Shown here: positions 9,713 through 18,045 of the stretch, piece by piece
Layout of the letters: each line of letters begins with the position of its first letter
How positions within the stretch are numbered: the stretch's first letter is position 1
NCBI GenBank assembly: GCA_028703835.1
Contig: JAQVMB010000004.1
Coordinates: 1-64,000 of the forward strand
DNA length: 64,000 bases
Direction of reading: 5' to 3'
From: Candidatus Peribacteraceae bacterium
GTDB lineage: Bacteria > Patescibacteriota > Gracilibacteria > Peribacterales > Peribacteraceae
The notes under the pieces: model-generated
What the model was told of the DNA's origin: nothing
Seen by the model: only the letters and a program-made list of their open reading frames with translations
Database searches by the model: none
Translations under genes and position numbers: made by a program

Positions 9713-10385
9713 AGGCACGGAGCACGACCCGAAGCCCAAGCATTTCTATAACCGCTACGACCTCGTGAGCTACCTCCTGAAGTCTATCCGCCTGAACCGC
9801 AAGGAGGACGCGCTGTCGGGCATGTGGTGCCTCCTCCGCGAAGGGGTGGGGCAGTGGTACATCGCCAAGAAGCTGACGCAGTTTGCGAGTGAGGACGCGG
9901 TGGGGGCAGAGGCGTTCATCTATGCCCAAGGAGTGTTCCAGCTCATCAAGGATGTGACGGACGAGGTGAACAGCCTCTCGCGGCTCATCCTGTACCTCTG
10001 TGACGCTCCGAAGATATGGGAGAATGAGAAGGAGACGGAGTGGGAGGTCAGGAGGATTCACCTGCGGGAACGAATCAGGAGGTGCTACGAACGCGGGGAG
10101 AAGCCCGTGGAGCTGCCCGGCTACGTCTTTGACGTGTACACGGCCAAGGGAAAGGCGGCGTCGCGCAGGGGCGAGAAAATAGACCGCAGGGTGAGCGGGG
10201 TTTTGGAGGGAAGCGGGTTGTTCTGCCGTGCGGCATTCTTGAAGCACGGGCGACTGGATCCCAACGACACGACGGTCGCCCAGGCATACGGGAAGCACCT
10301 GTTGAAGTGCGCTAAGGAGGGTCTGCATGTGGACGCGTTCCTGCGGAAGCACGGCCTGACCGTCGATGAGTTCCTGAAACCATGA
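9684..10385 (+). CDS. Orphan protein resembling the RarA/MgsA C-terminal (tetramerization) domain
   Basis: MKKPQTSL...; YLLKSIRLNRKEDALSGMWCLLREGVGQWYIAKKLTQFASEDAVGAEAF...LILYLCDAPKIW resembles the KSIRGSxxDAALYWxARMLxGGxDPxxIARRLxxxASEDIG...YLAxAPKSN pattern of RarA C-termini; no AAA+ domain present. Confidence 0.6.
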   Translation: MKKPQTSLFEGTEHDPKPKHFYNRYDLVSYLLKSIRLNRKEDALSGMWCLLREGVGQWYIAKKLTQFASEDAVGAEAFIYAQGVFQLIKDVTDEVNSLSRLILYLCDAPKIWENEKETEWEVRRIHLRERIRRCYERGEKPVELPGYVFDVYTAKGKAASRRGEKIDRRVSGVLEGSGLFCRAAFLKHGRLDPNDTTVAQAYGKHLLKCAKEGLHVDAFLRKHGLTVDEFLKP

Positions 10386-11296
10386 ATACTCTTCTCCTAC
10401 CCGCTCCGGCAGTACTCCCTCCCGACCTCGCGGACTACGTTCATCCGTTCCTCGTTCAGCTGGATTCGCTGAAGACGCGGGACGATTACCGCAGCGAGTT
10501 GAAACTGTTCGCCACGTGGTTCGGCAACCAGCTCCAACAGGTCACGTCGCTCGATCTCATCGCGTATCGAAAGACACTGGAGGAGCGAGGTCTGAAGTCT
10601 GCAACGATTCACAAGAAGCTCTCGGTACTCCGGAGCTTCTTCACGTTCGTTGCGCAGGCGTTCGGTCTCTCGAATCCAAGTCTCTGCGTACGCCTCCCGA
10701 AGGTCACGGACGAAAGCACGAAGGCCGTTCTCAGCCTCCAAGAAGTCGGCAGGCTGCTTGCAGCCGTTGACCCACGCACGGACCTTGGACGACGCGATCT
10801 CGCAATCCTTGGGCTGCTTCTCGTGAACGGGCTGCGCACCTGCGAGGTGAGCCGTGCGAGCATCGGGGACATTCACGAAGTGGAGGGCTTCACCGTCCTG
10901 CGGGTTCATGGAAAGGGCGAGAAAATCGCAGACGCGAAGCTGCGGGAAGACGTGCATGGCGCGATACGGGCGTATTTGGAGACGCGGCAGGATTTCTGTT
11001 CAGAAGATCCTCTCTTTTTAGCCGTAGGGAACCTCGGGAGGGGGAGGATCAGCGCGAAGACAGTGCAGGCAAGGGTGCGTCACTACCTACGGCTTGCGAG
11101 TATCCAGAAACCGAACCTCACTGCACACAGCCTCCGACACACGTGCGCGGTTCTCACACTTTCGATTGGCAAGGCGGATCTCGTCCAAGTCCAGCGGCTG
11201 CTTCGGCACAGCGACCCGAAGGTCACAATGCGATACGTGCAATCGCTGGACTGGTTGCGAGATAACGCTGTAGACAGAAACCCGATCACTATTTAG
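10382..11296 (+). CDS. Tyrosine recombinase (XerC/D-like)
   Basis: 304 aa; R-HxLRH-H-Y catalytic set (NGLRTCEV, HSLRHTCA, LLRHSDPKVTMRYVQ); ATGA overlap with preceding gene. Confidence 0.92.
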   Translation: MNTLLLPAPAVLPPDLADYVHPFLVQLDSLKTRDDYRSELKLFATWFGNQLQQVTSLDLIAYRKTLEERGLKSATIHKKLSVLRSFFTFVAQAFGLSNPSLCVRLPKVTDESTKAVLSLQEVGRLLAAVDPRTDLGRRDLAILGLLLVNGLRTCEVSRASIGDIHEVEGFTVLRVHGKGEKIADAKLREDVHGAIRAYLETRQDFCSEDPLFLAVGNLGRGRISAKTVQARVRHYLRLASIQKPNLTAHSLRHTCAVLTLSIGKADLVQVQRLLRHSDPKVTMRYVQSLDWLRDNAVDRNPITI

Positions 11297-11456
11297 TGCC
11301 GCCGGGTCTATATCCATACGTGCCACAGTTTTCGTACATACGAGACACAGCTTCTGCTGCCTTGTCTGCACTCATGTCTTCTTTGAGTACATTGTAGAGT
11401 TCCAAAAACCCTTTGTTGCCAACATAATATATTTCGGGATGTGGGACATCAGCCAT
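11289..11456 (-). CDS. Small hypothetical protein
   Basis: MADVPHPEIYYVGNKGFLELYNVLKEDMSADKAAEAVSRMYENCGTYGYRPGGTK. Confidence 0.4.
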   Translation of the reverse strand: MADVPHPEIYYVGNKGFLELYNVLKEDMSADKAAEAVSRMYENCGTYGYRPGGTK

Positions 11457-11553
11457 GATTGTGAAGTGGAAAAGAAGTAAATACTCACCCAACGTTCTAC
11501 TGGCCAAACAATGAACAAGAAGCGGGGAGCACTTTGCCCCCCGCCCCAGACCG

Positions 11554-11778
11554 CTATCCCTTTGGAGGATAAGGGTCTGGCTTGCCGTAAGTATTGCGCT
11601 CACGGATCTTGCCGTCCCTGCCGTGGACGATTGCGTCGCCACCCTGATTTTCGGCAATCTCTTTCGCACCGTCGATTGCCTCCTTCTGGGTGTCATGGCG
11701 AGAGGTATCTCGTTCATTACCCTCGCCCCGCACTGCCCACGTGCCGTCTGGACGTTGCACAACGTGTTGGTTGGCCAT
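11554..11778 (-). CDS. DUF2188 domain-containing protein
   Basis: 74 aa; HVVQRPDGTWAVRGEGNERDTSRHDTQKEAIDGAKEIAENQGGDAIVHGRDGKIRERNTYG. Confidence 0.8.
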   Translation of the reverse strand: MANQHVVQRPDGTWAVRGEGNERDTSRHDTQKEAIDGAKEIAENQGGDAIVHGRDGKIRERNTYGKPDPYPPKG

Positions 11779-12053
11779 GGCCGTAGATGGTAAGGAGCTA
11801 AAAGTTTTGCCATGGCCCCGAGAACCTGCTTCAATGATCCTGCTAGGGAATCATGTCCGCGCTAGGTAAGGACGGGTGGCGGTCTTGGCGATTGCCCGTC
11901 CTTTCTAATGGCAGATTTTTAGCTTCATAGAGCCAAGGTAAAAAATATCGTCCCTAATGCTACTCCGCGGAAAGAGAAATTGCAAAATAACTTGCGCTCC
12001 ATTTTGCTATATGCAACAATCCAGACATTCGATATCTTGCCCCCAAGCTGTAT

Positions 12054-12884
12054 ATGGACGACAACATGAAAAAAAATCTGGGCAGACGGATCAAGGAGCA
12101 ACGAGAGAAGCTCGGATGGTCGCAGCTTGAGTTGGCACAGAAAGTTGGAAAATCTTCCCCTGCGTACATCGCGCTCATCGAATCGGGAGATCGGAATATC
12201 AGTTCGATGGATTTGATGCTCATTTCAAAACACCTCAAAACTCCTGTTGCTGAACTGGTCGGAGAAAAAGAAAGTGAGTTGACCCTTCGTCAGGCATTGC
12301 GAAAGACAAAGGATATGACTGAACAAGATAAAGATAAGATCGAAGCATTTTATGGTTTTATAAAAAATAAAGACCGATCAGCCGATGAGGAAGATATAAT
12401 TGGAGATGCTACAAAACCGCGAACAAATTGGGCTCGTGAACAGGCAAAAGAGTTGAGAGAGCAACATGGTAATAATCAAATCCCTGTTCAACTGAATGAC
12501 ATAATTAGCGCACTCGGCATACCAGTACAAAAAGCTGAGCTCAGTATTGATGGCATAGCGCAGATGGATAACGAGGGTACAGCCTTTATTATGTACAACT
12601 CAAAAGCTCCTGAAGTGCGACAGCGATTTACTGTTGCTCATGAGTTAGCACATATTGTGTTGGAGCACATAGGCATCGGAGAAAGCAGTCAGTTATCGAA
12701 TAAATCTCAGGAAGCGGAAGCCAATGCTTTTGCTAATGAACTGCTTATTCCAGTCATAGACTTGAAGGAGTTCATGAAAACGAAACGTAATGTTGAAGAA
12801 GTTGCTACAAGATATTGGGTTAGCAATGATGCTGCTTTACTGGCGGTTATGAATAATCGTTTATTTGCAAAAATAAAGGAATAA
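12054..12884 (+). CDS. XRE-family HTH regulator fused to ImmA/IrrE metallopeptidase domain
   Basis: N-terminal HTH (LGWSQLELAQKVGKSSPAYIALIESGDRNIS) plus VAHELAHIVLEH zinc-peptidase motif. Confidence 0.9.
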   Translation: MDDNMKKNLGRRIKEQREKLGWSQLELAQKVGKSSPAYIALIESGDRNISSMDLMLISKHLKTPVAELVGEKESELTLRQALRKTKDMTEQDKDKIEAFYGFIKNKDRSADEEDIIGDATKPRTNWAREQAKELREQHGNNQIPVQLNDIISALGIPVQKAELSIDGIAQMDNEGTAFIMYNSKAPEVRQRFTVAHELAHIVLEHIGIGESSQLSNKSQEAEANAFANELLIPVIDLKEFMKTKRNVEEVATRYWVSNDAALLAVMNNRLFAKIKE

Positions 12885-12885
12885 T

Positions 12886-13338
12886 ATGGATCAGCTTCTA
12901 CTCAAAAAAGAGGCCAATGCCGCAACTCGCATGTACTTGTTTGAGCATTTCAAGGAAATCGACAACGAGCGTACGAAGGCATCTTACTTGCTGGCGTTCG
13001 AGGGTTTGATTTTCACCAGTTTGCTTCAATGGATGCAGCCTGCGCCACTTTGGTGTAAGACGGGCTTCGTGATTCTTGCTGTACTCGCACTCATTGCCTC
13101 AGTCGTTCACTTATTCTTCCCCAATGCAGCGGCATTGTACGGAGATTACGGGGGAGTCTTCGCAGCAAAAACCGACCCTGAGTATATGCTCAATACAGAG
13201 TTCCAATCACTTCAGAAACAAAGAGGAGAGGCCATGAGAATTGCGGCGCATTCTCGACACTCGAATCAGGTCGCGTTCCTGCTACTCGTCGCATCACTTG
13301 CATTTCCTCTTACATACTTTTTCCTCCCCTCAGCATGA
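12886..13338 (+). CDS. Small membrane protein, possibly DUF5706/PycTM-like
   Basis: 150 aa; KEIDNERTKASYLLAFEGLIFTSLLQWM and later TM helices; follows the XRE-ImmA gene directly. Confidence 0.5.
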   Translation: MDQLLLKKEANAATRMYLFEHFKEIDNERTKASYLLAFEGLIFTSLLQWMQPAPLWCKTGFVILAVLALIASVVHLFFPNAAALYGDYGGVFAAKTDPEYMLNTEFQSLQKQRGEAMRIAAHSRHSNQVAFLLLVASLAFPLTYFFLPSA

Positions 13339-13451
13339 ACTTCCATGATGAAGGAGACGACGATCAGCCGTCTTCCGAAGCGGAGCCATCGTCTCAGCTT
13401 CCCGTCCAGCCCTACATCACTATTCGTGGTTCGGAACATGAAACGAAATAG
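13335..13451 (+). CDS. Small acidic peptide (38 aa)
   Basis: MNFHDEGDDDQPSSEAEPSSQLPVQPYITIRGSEHETK*; ATGA overlap with upstream membrane protein. Confidence 0.35.
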   Translation: MNFHDEGDDDQPSSEAEPSSQLPVQPYITIRGSEHETK

Positions 13452-13749
13452 TGTGGTTGCCCTTGCCCCTAATCCCTCTACTAGGCAATAACCTTGGTCT
13501 GTACTCAAGGAGAGTTTTGAAAAAATGAGGTCGCTCTGCGAAGCGATAAATGAATCTTAGTTGTCCAAAGTTTTCAAAAGTTGTCCAAGAAATGGCTTCG
13601 ATAAGCCAAAAACACTGGCCGTTCAGATTGAAAAGAATACCATGCAGCAGTATTGGTCGATTTCGACGATGAGCACTTGATCCGATGGAGACTGAATAGG
13701 GATTGGTTGAGTTGGTTGCGAAGGCGGCGCCTCAGAGTGAGCAGCCTCT

Positions 13750-14508
13750 GTGGCTCCACCCTCGCAACCCCCAATAGACCGATCTGACAGACTCATCAGA
13801 AAGAGCAGTGCGCAGGCGGCAATCAGACCCTATGTAAATAGGTTCTCTGCTGCCCACTTGAACGCTGCTCACGATCTTCCATCGGCTTCCGAAAATATGA
13901 ATGGGCTCTGCCGAGCACTGTATTCCTTCGTTTCCGAGATAGGCAGACAGCGTGATCTCTGTATCCGACATCGTTTCACGACAGCCATCCATACGAAGAG
14001 TAAGGAGTTGGGGGTGTACAGGATGTACGGCAGGGAAGAGGAGGCCATCAAATACCTTCGGGATGCTGCCAGCTCATTGCCTCCGTGGGAGGAAGCGGCA
14101 TTGTTCGATTGGGAAGGCGTGAAGTGGAACAAGGTGAAAGCCCAGATTGACCGCCGAGTCGGGCGTCACAAGGAACTGGAACCCGTCGTCAGCCGTGGCG
14201 TGGCGTGGAAGGGGAACCCTGTCGCTATCCATGCGTACAAGTTTGAAGTCGAACGATTTTTCAAAATTGAGTTGGAAATGTTGGGCGAGACCGCCCGACA
14301 ACCGGAACGTGCACTCAAGACGATGGCAGAGGCGTTGGAGTGCCACGATTTTCTGATCCCCGAAGCCGTGGCGAAGCCCAAGGCTCCCTACACGAAACAC
14401 GAAGCCGCTTTTCTGACGATCGACGAGTACCTCTCTCGCAAATTGCCGCCGGACATGTACGCTCTTTATTCACTCCCACAGCCCGCGGATTCGAAGCGGG
14501 CGACTTGA
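13750..14508 (+). CDS. Hypothetical protein (start uncertain; the real start may be internal)
   Basis: 252 aa ORF; ordered region from MYGREEEAIKYLRDAASSLPPWEEAALFDWEGVKWNKVKAQ onward. Confidence 0.45.
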   Translation: MAPPSQPPIDRSDRLIRKSSAQAAIRPYVNRFSAAHLNAAHDLPSASENMNGLCRALYSFVSEIGRQRDLCIRHRFTTAIHTKSKELGVYRMYGREEEAIKYLRDAASSLPPWEEAALFDWEGVKWNKVKAQIDRRVGRHKELEPVVSRGVAWKGNPVAIHAYKFEVERFFKIELEMLGETARQPERALKTMAEALECHDFLIPEAVAKPKAPYTKHEAAFLTIDEYLSRKLPPDMYALYSLPQPADSKRAT

Positions 14509-14538
14509 CCGTGTTTATATTTCCTCCCCAACATTTTT

Positions 14539-16164
14539 ATGACCAAGGCTGCCCAGCCCCCGAAGAATGTCCGCGTTGATGTTTACTACGGTCGGAAATC
14601 GACCGGTTACAAAACTGATGAACACGAAGAGGAGCAGAACGAACGTTACGATCACGATAAACAAGCACGCTCCTTACCGAAGCAAAAACGTGCGTTTGAA
14701 GAAATGTACGCACAGCTTCCTTCGGGAGAAAGGTCGCATGAACTCATCCGTATCGAGGAGGCGAAAAGTGGTTACAGGCCAGGGAAGAGAGAGGGGTATA
14801 AAGAAATTATTGAAATTGCAGACACTCGGAAGATAAACCGTTTGTATTTCAATGAAACGCGCCGCATCGCTCGCAATCCGGAGGAGTCAGGTAAAATCGC
14901 ACAGCGATTGTCGGACGGCAGAATTAATGAGATCGTCATGATGAACGGTAGACGTTTCCAGCAGGGGGATAGTGCTCAATTATTACTGTTCCTGATCGAG
15001 GGTGGAGTCGGCTGGATGGAGAGCGCCGATAAGGGGAAAGATGTGAGTCAGGGTATGTTGGACAAAGCGAAAGAAGGTGGCAGCACAGGATGGGCGCCAA
15101 TCGGTTACATGAACGTGGCAGACAGGATGGGGAAGAAAAAATGGATTGAACCCGATCCCGAGATAAGCCCCAAGGTGAAGAGGCTGTTTCTTCTGGCTGC
15201 AACGGGAGCTTATTCTTTGGAGTCCTTGGAAGTGGAAGCGAAGAAATTGGGACTTCGTACGCGCCCGACCATTCGCCACCCGGAGGGATTGCATCTTGGA
15301 CGGACGACCATTCACCAAATGCTAAAGAATCCGCACTACAAAGGAAAAAAACGATACAAGGAACAAGAATACTCCGGACAGCATGTACCAATCGTCGATG
15401 CCGAAACTTGGAACAAGGTACAATTCGTTCTCTTGGGTCGTTGCACGAACACCGATAGGCCGCAGAAATTGACGTTGAGGGAGTTGTTCGTGATGTCGGG
15501 CTGTCTTCGGTGCGGGCACTGCAAAGTACGTAGCATGTCGCCCTACAAGGTCAAAAAAGGACGGTACATTATGTATGAATGCAAAAATCCAAAGACGAAA
15601 TGTCGCAACTGCATCAACCAGAAGGATCTCCTGAAGCAGTTGGAGGATTCGTTGGATTGCCTCAGGTTCAATGACGACGAGTACGAGTACATGCGCCGCA
15701 CACTGAAAGATGTTCACGAACAGGAATCCAAACATCAGATCGACGAGCGCAGGGCTCTTGAGGTCGAATGCCAACGTGTCGAACAACAGATCGCGGATGT
15801 TTTCATGAACATCGAGGAGGCACGTCGCCAAGGCGTCTACGACACGGTCAGTATGAAGTTGGCACAACTCCGTATGCGCCGGGACGAACTGAAGTTCGCC
15901 CTCGATGCACTCTTCGACGAAGGAGACAAATGGATTGATCACGTGGTCAGGTGCTTCGAACTCGTCAAACTGGTTCAAAGAGCCATCCAAGTGGGGTCAC
16001 CCGAAATTCGACAGGCTGTTTTGAAATCGTTGGCTTCGAACTACTCCATAAATCACGGGAAGCTAGTTGTGGACTGGCTTTCCCCGTTCAAGGAGAAGGT
16101 CGAAAACCCTGATCGTACAATATGGCTCCCCCGGCTGGATTCGAACCAGCGACCTTGGCGTTAA
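14539..16164 (+). CDS. Large serine recombinase; 3' end lies inside tRNA-Asn (antisense)
   Basis: 541 aa; resolvase-like N-terminus, recombinase domain, Cys-rich zinc ribbon (CLRCGHCK...CKNPKTKCRNC), coiled coil; C-terminus RLDSNQRPWR is translated from the tRNA. Confidence 0.85.
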   Translation: MTKAAQPPKNVRVDVYYGRKSTGYKTDEHEEEQNERYDHDKQARSLPKQKRAFEEMYAQLPSGERSHELIRIEEAKSGYRPGKREGYKEIIEIADTRKINRLYFNETRRIARNPEESGKIAQRLSDGRINEIVMMNGRRFQQGDSAQLLLFLIEGGVGWMESADKGKDVSQGMLDKAKEGGSTGWAPIGYMNVADRMGKKKWIEPDPEISPKVKRLFLLAATGAYSLESLEVEAKKLGLRTRPTIRHPEGLHLGRTTIHQMLKNPHYKGKKRYKEQEYSGQHVPIVDAETWNKVQFVLLGRCTNTDRPQKLTLRELFVMSGCLRCGHCKVRSMSPYKVKKGRYIMYECKNPKTKCRNCINQKDLLKQLEDSLDCLRFNDDEYEYMRRTLKDVHEQESKHQIDERRALEVECQRVEQQIADVFMNIEEARRQGVYDTVSMKLAQLRMRRDELKFALDALFDEGDKWIDHVVRCFELVKLVQRAIQVGSPEIRQAVLKSLASNYSINHGKLVVDWLSPFKEKVENPDRTIWLPRLDSNQRPWR

Positions 16165-16197
16165 CAGCGCCCTGCTCTACCGCTGAGCTACAGGGGA
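16123..16197 (-). tRNA. tRNA-Asn (anticodon GTT), CCA encoded
   Basis: Reverse complement TCCCCTGTAGCTCAGCGGTAGAGCAGGGCGCTGTTAACGCCAAGGTCGCTGGTTCGAATCCAGCCGGGGGAGCCA; acceptor TCCCCTG/CGGGGGA pairs; anticodon loop CTGTTAA. Confidence 0.93.
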
Positions 16198-16378
16198 ACG
16201 AGGAGTTGATGATGTGATGGAAGGATCAGAGAACTGAGCTACCCCCCTTCGCTCCTGCGGAGCTACGGCGGGGCAGGCAGGGGAACGAGGAGTTGATGAT
16301 GTGATGGAAGGATCAGAGACTGAGCTACCCCCCTTCGCTCCTCCGGAGCTACGGTGGGGCAGGCAGGGGAACGAGGAG
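16191..16378. repeat. Two ~87-bp tandem repeats plus a partial third copy, carrying pieces of the tRNA-Asn 5' end
   Basis: Copies begin CAGGGGAACGAGGAG at 16191, 16278 and 16364; each contains ctgagctac and a cttcgctcc...ggagctacg palindrome. Confidence 0.85.
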
Positions 16379-16483
16379 TCAGATAATGAACCCAAAGAAC
16401 GTACGTGCAGTATAGGGAATTTTCCGTTTCTGGCTAGTGGTAGAGACGCATGGCCGTCCGCTCTCTTACAGGGGCCTGCTTGC

Positions 16484-17716
16484 TCATTTCTTCGTTTGCT
16501 GCAGCAGGACGATTTCGCGGCCTACGAACTGATTCGGGCGGCGGTAGAGGAGCGTGGGGCGGCCGGTGATCTCGGTGTCCACGGCGGCGGGGATGGCGAT
16601 GCGGAAGCCCAGGTCGTGGATCTTGTCCCACGTTTTCTCCAGGCGGACGTAGCCCTTGCTCGTGAACCACGTCGGCCAGGTGACCACCACGGGGACGCCG
16701 GGGAGCGTGGCGGCGACGTTCTGCAGGAAGGCCGTCTGCAAGGCCTCGGCTTCGGTCTTCATCTTCTGCGCGTCCTTGAGGGACGGCTGCTTCTCCAGCG
16801 GCGGTCCGAGGGTGGATTCCGTCACGATGACGTCGGGCAGTTTCTTGAGTTCGAACGGCTTGCGCGCGTCGTGCTTCCACACCGCGCCCGTCACGTCGCG
16901 CTTGAGGATGTCGTGTTCCTTGCGCAGCCAGTCCATGTTTTTCTCACAGCCGTTCACGGCCTTCTGGGAGGCGTCGGATGCGAGCACATGCCAACGTCGG
17001 AGCAGGCATTCCATGGGGATCACGCCGGTGCCGCAGAAGGGGTCGAGGATCGTGAGCGGTTCCTCCTGCTTGTGCGATGCCTTGCCCGTGGCGAGCCACT
17101 GGCCGAAGTTGAGGAGGATTTGCGCCAGCTTGGGCGGGAGGAGCCCGACGGTCGTGTCGCGGACGGGCTTGTGCATGTCGCGCTTCGCGTAGGCGTTCAC
17201 GTCCTGGGCGGCCGTCGTCCGGCCGATCCACAGGCGGTCGCCGTCCTTCACCATCACGATCTCCGCGCCGTGCTTGCCGTCCAGCATGCCTTCGTCGCGC
17301 AGGAGCACGGAGGGGGCGGGCGTCCGTTCCGTGCCCACGTACCGGACGGGACGTTTCTTCTGCTTGAAGGCGCTCTTGCAGGTGCGGTAGAGCTCGCGGA
17401 TCACCTGCGGCTGCACGCCGTAACCGCGCAGGCTGAAAACGATCTTCCCCTGCACGTCCTTCGTTTCGTCCCGCAGGATCTCCGGGACATCCGCGATGCC
17501 TGCGCCGTCCTTTCCCGCCTTCCGCGCGATGGCCACCGTGCCGCCGAGCGTGTGGAGGTAGGCGTCATGGAGGTCGAGGGCGCTCTCGAAGAGCAGCACT
17601 TCGTTCCCCAGGATTCGTTGCAGCTTGAAGTCGGGGATGGACGCGGAGAGCTCCGCGATGCTGATGTGGGGCTGGTGGCCCAGGAACGCGCAGTAGGAAG
17701 TCATGGGCTCCAGCAT
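16484..17716 (-). CDS. THUMP/Trm11-like RNA methyltransferase
   Basis: 410 aa; ILDPFCGTGVIPMECLLRRWHVLASDAS SAM motif plus UPF0020-type architecture. Confidence 0.8.
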   Translation of the reverse strand: MLEPMTSYCAFLGHQPHISIAELSASIPDFKLQRILGNEVLLFESALDLHDAYLHTLGGTVAIARKAGKDGAGIADVPEILRDETKDVQGKIVFSLRGYGVQPQVIRELYRTCKSAFKQKKRPVRYVGTERTPAPSVLLRDEGMLDGKHGAEIVMVKDGDRLWIGRTTAAQDVNAYAKRDMHKPVRDTTVGLLPPKLAQILLNFGQWLATGKASHKQEEPLTILDPFCGTGVIPMECLLRRWHVLASDASQKAVNGCEKNMDWLRKEHDILKRDVTGAVWKHDARKPFELKKLPDVIVTESTLGPPLEKQPSLKDAQKMKTEAEALQTAFLQNVAATLPGVPVVVTWPTWFTSKGYVRLEKTWDKIHDLGFRIAIPAAVDTEITGRPTLLYRRPNQFVGREIVLLQQTKK

Positions 17717-17761
17717 AGCGTCCTGCGGGGGTTGGTAAAGGCCACTGTTGCCTTCTTAGCA

Positions 17762-18035
17762 GTTTCTGTTGTTGATTTTTTCACCTCATCCCCTACCCCT
17801 TCTCCTCCCTCGCTCTCATCGAAGGGCGGCATTGTTCTCTTCTTTCCAGGCGCAGAAGGAAAGGAGAAGGGGCAGGTGTGCTGTTCTGTCGTTGTCTTCC
17901 TTCGCATGAGACAAATACAAATAACCAACATCCCCCTTCTCCCGCCTCATGCCACCGCATCGGAGCCGTTTCCGATCCGCCTTGGAACTGACGGGGGAGA
18001 AGGGGTGAGGGGATGAGGTAACAACAAACAGAAAA
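17762..18035. repeat. MITE-like inverted-repeat element (~270 bp) in an intergenic region
   Basis: ACCTCATCCCCTACCCCTTCTCCTCCC (17783-17809) is near-complementary to GGGGGAGAAGGGGTGAGGGGATGAGGT (17993-18019); flanks ctgttgttga / aacaacaaacag extend the pairing. Confidence 0.6.
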
Positions 18036-18045
18036 CAAAAATCCC

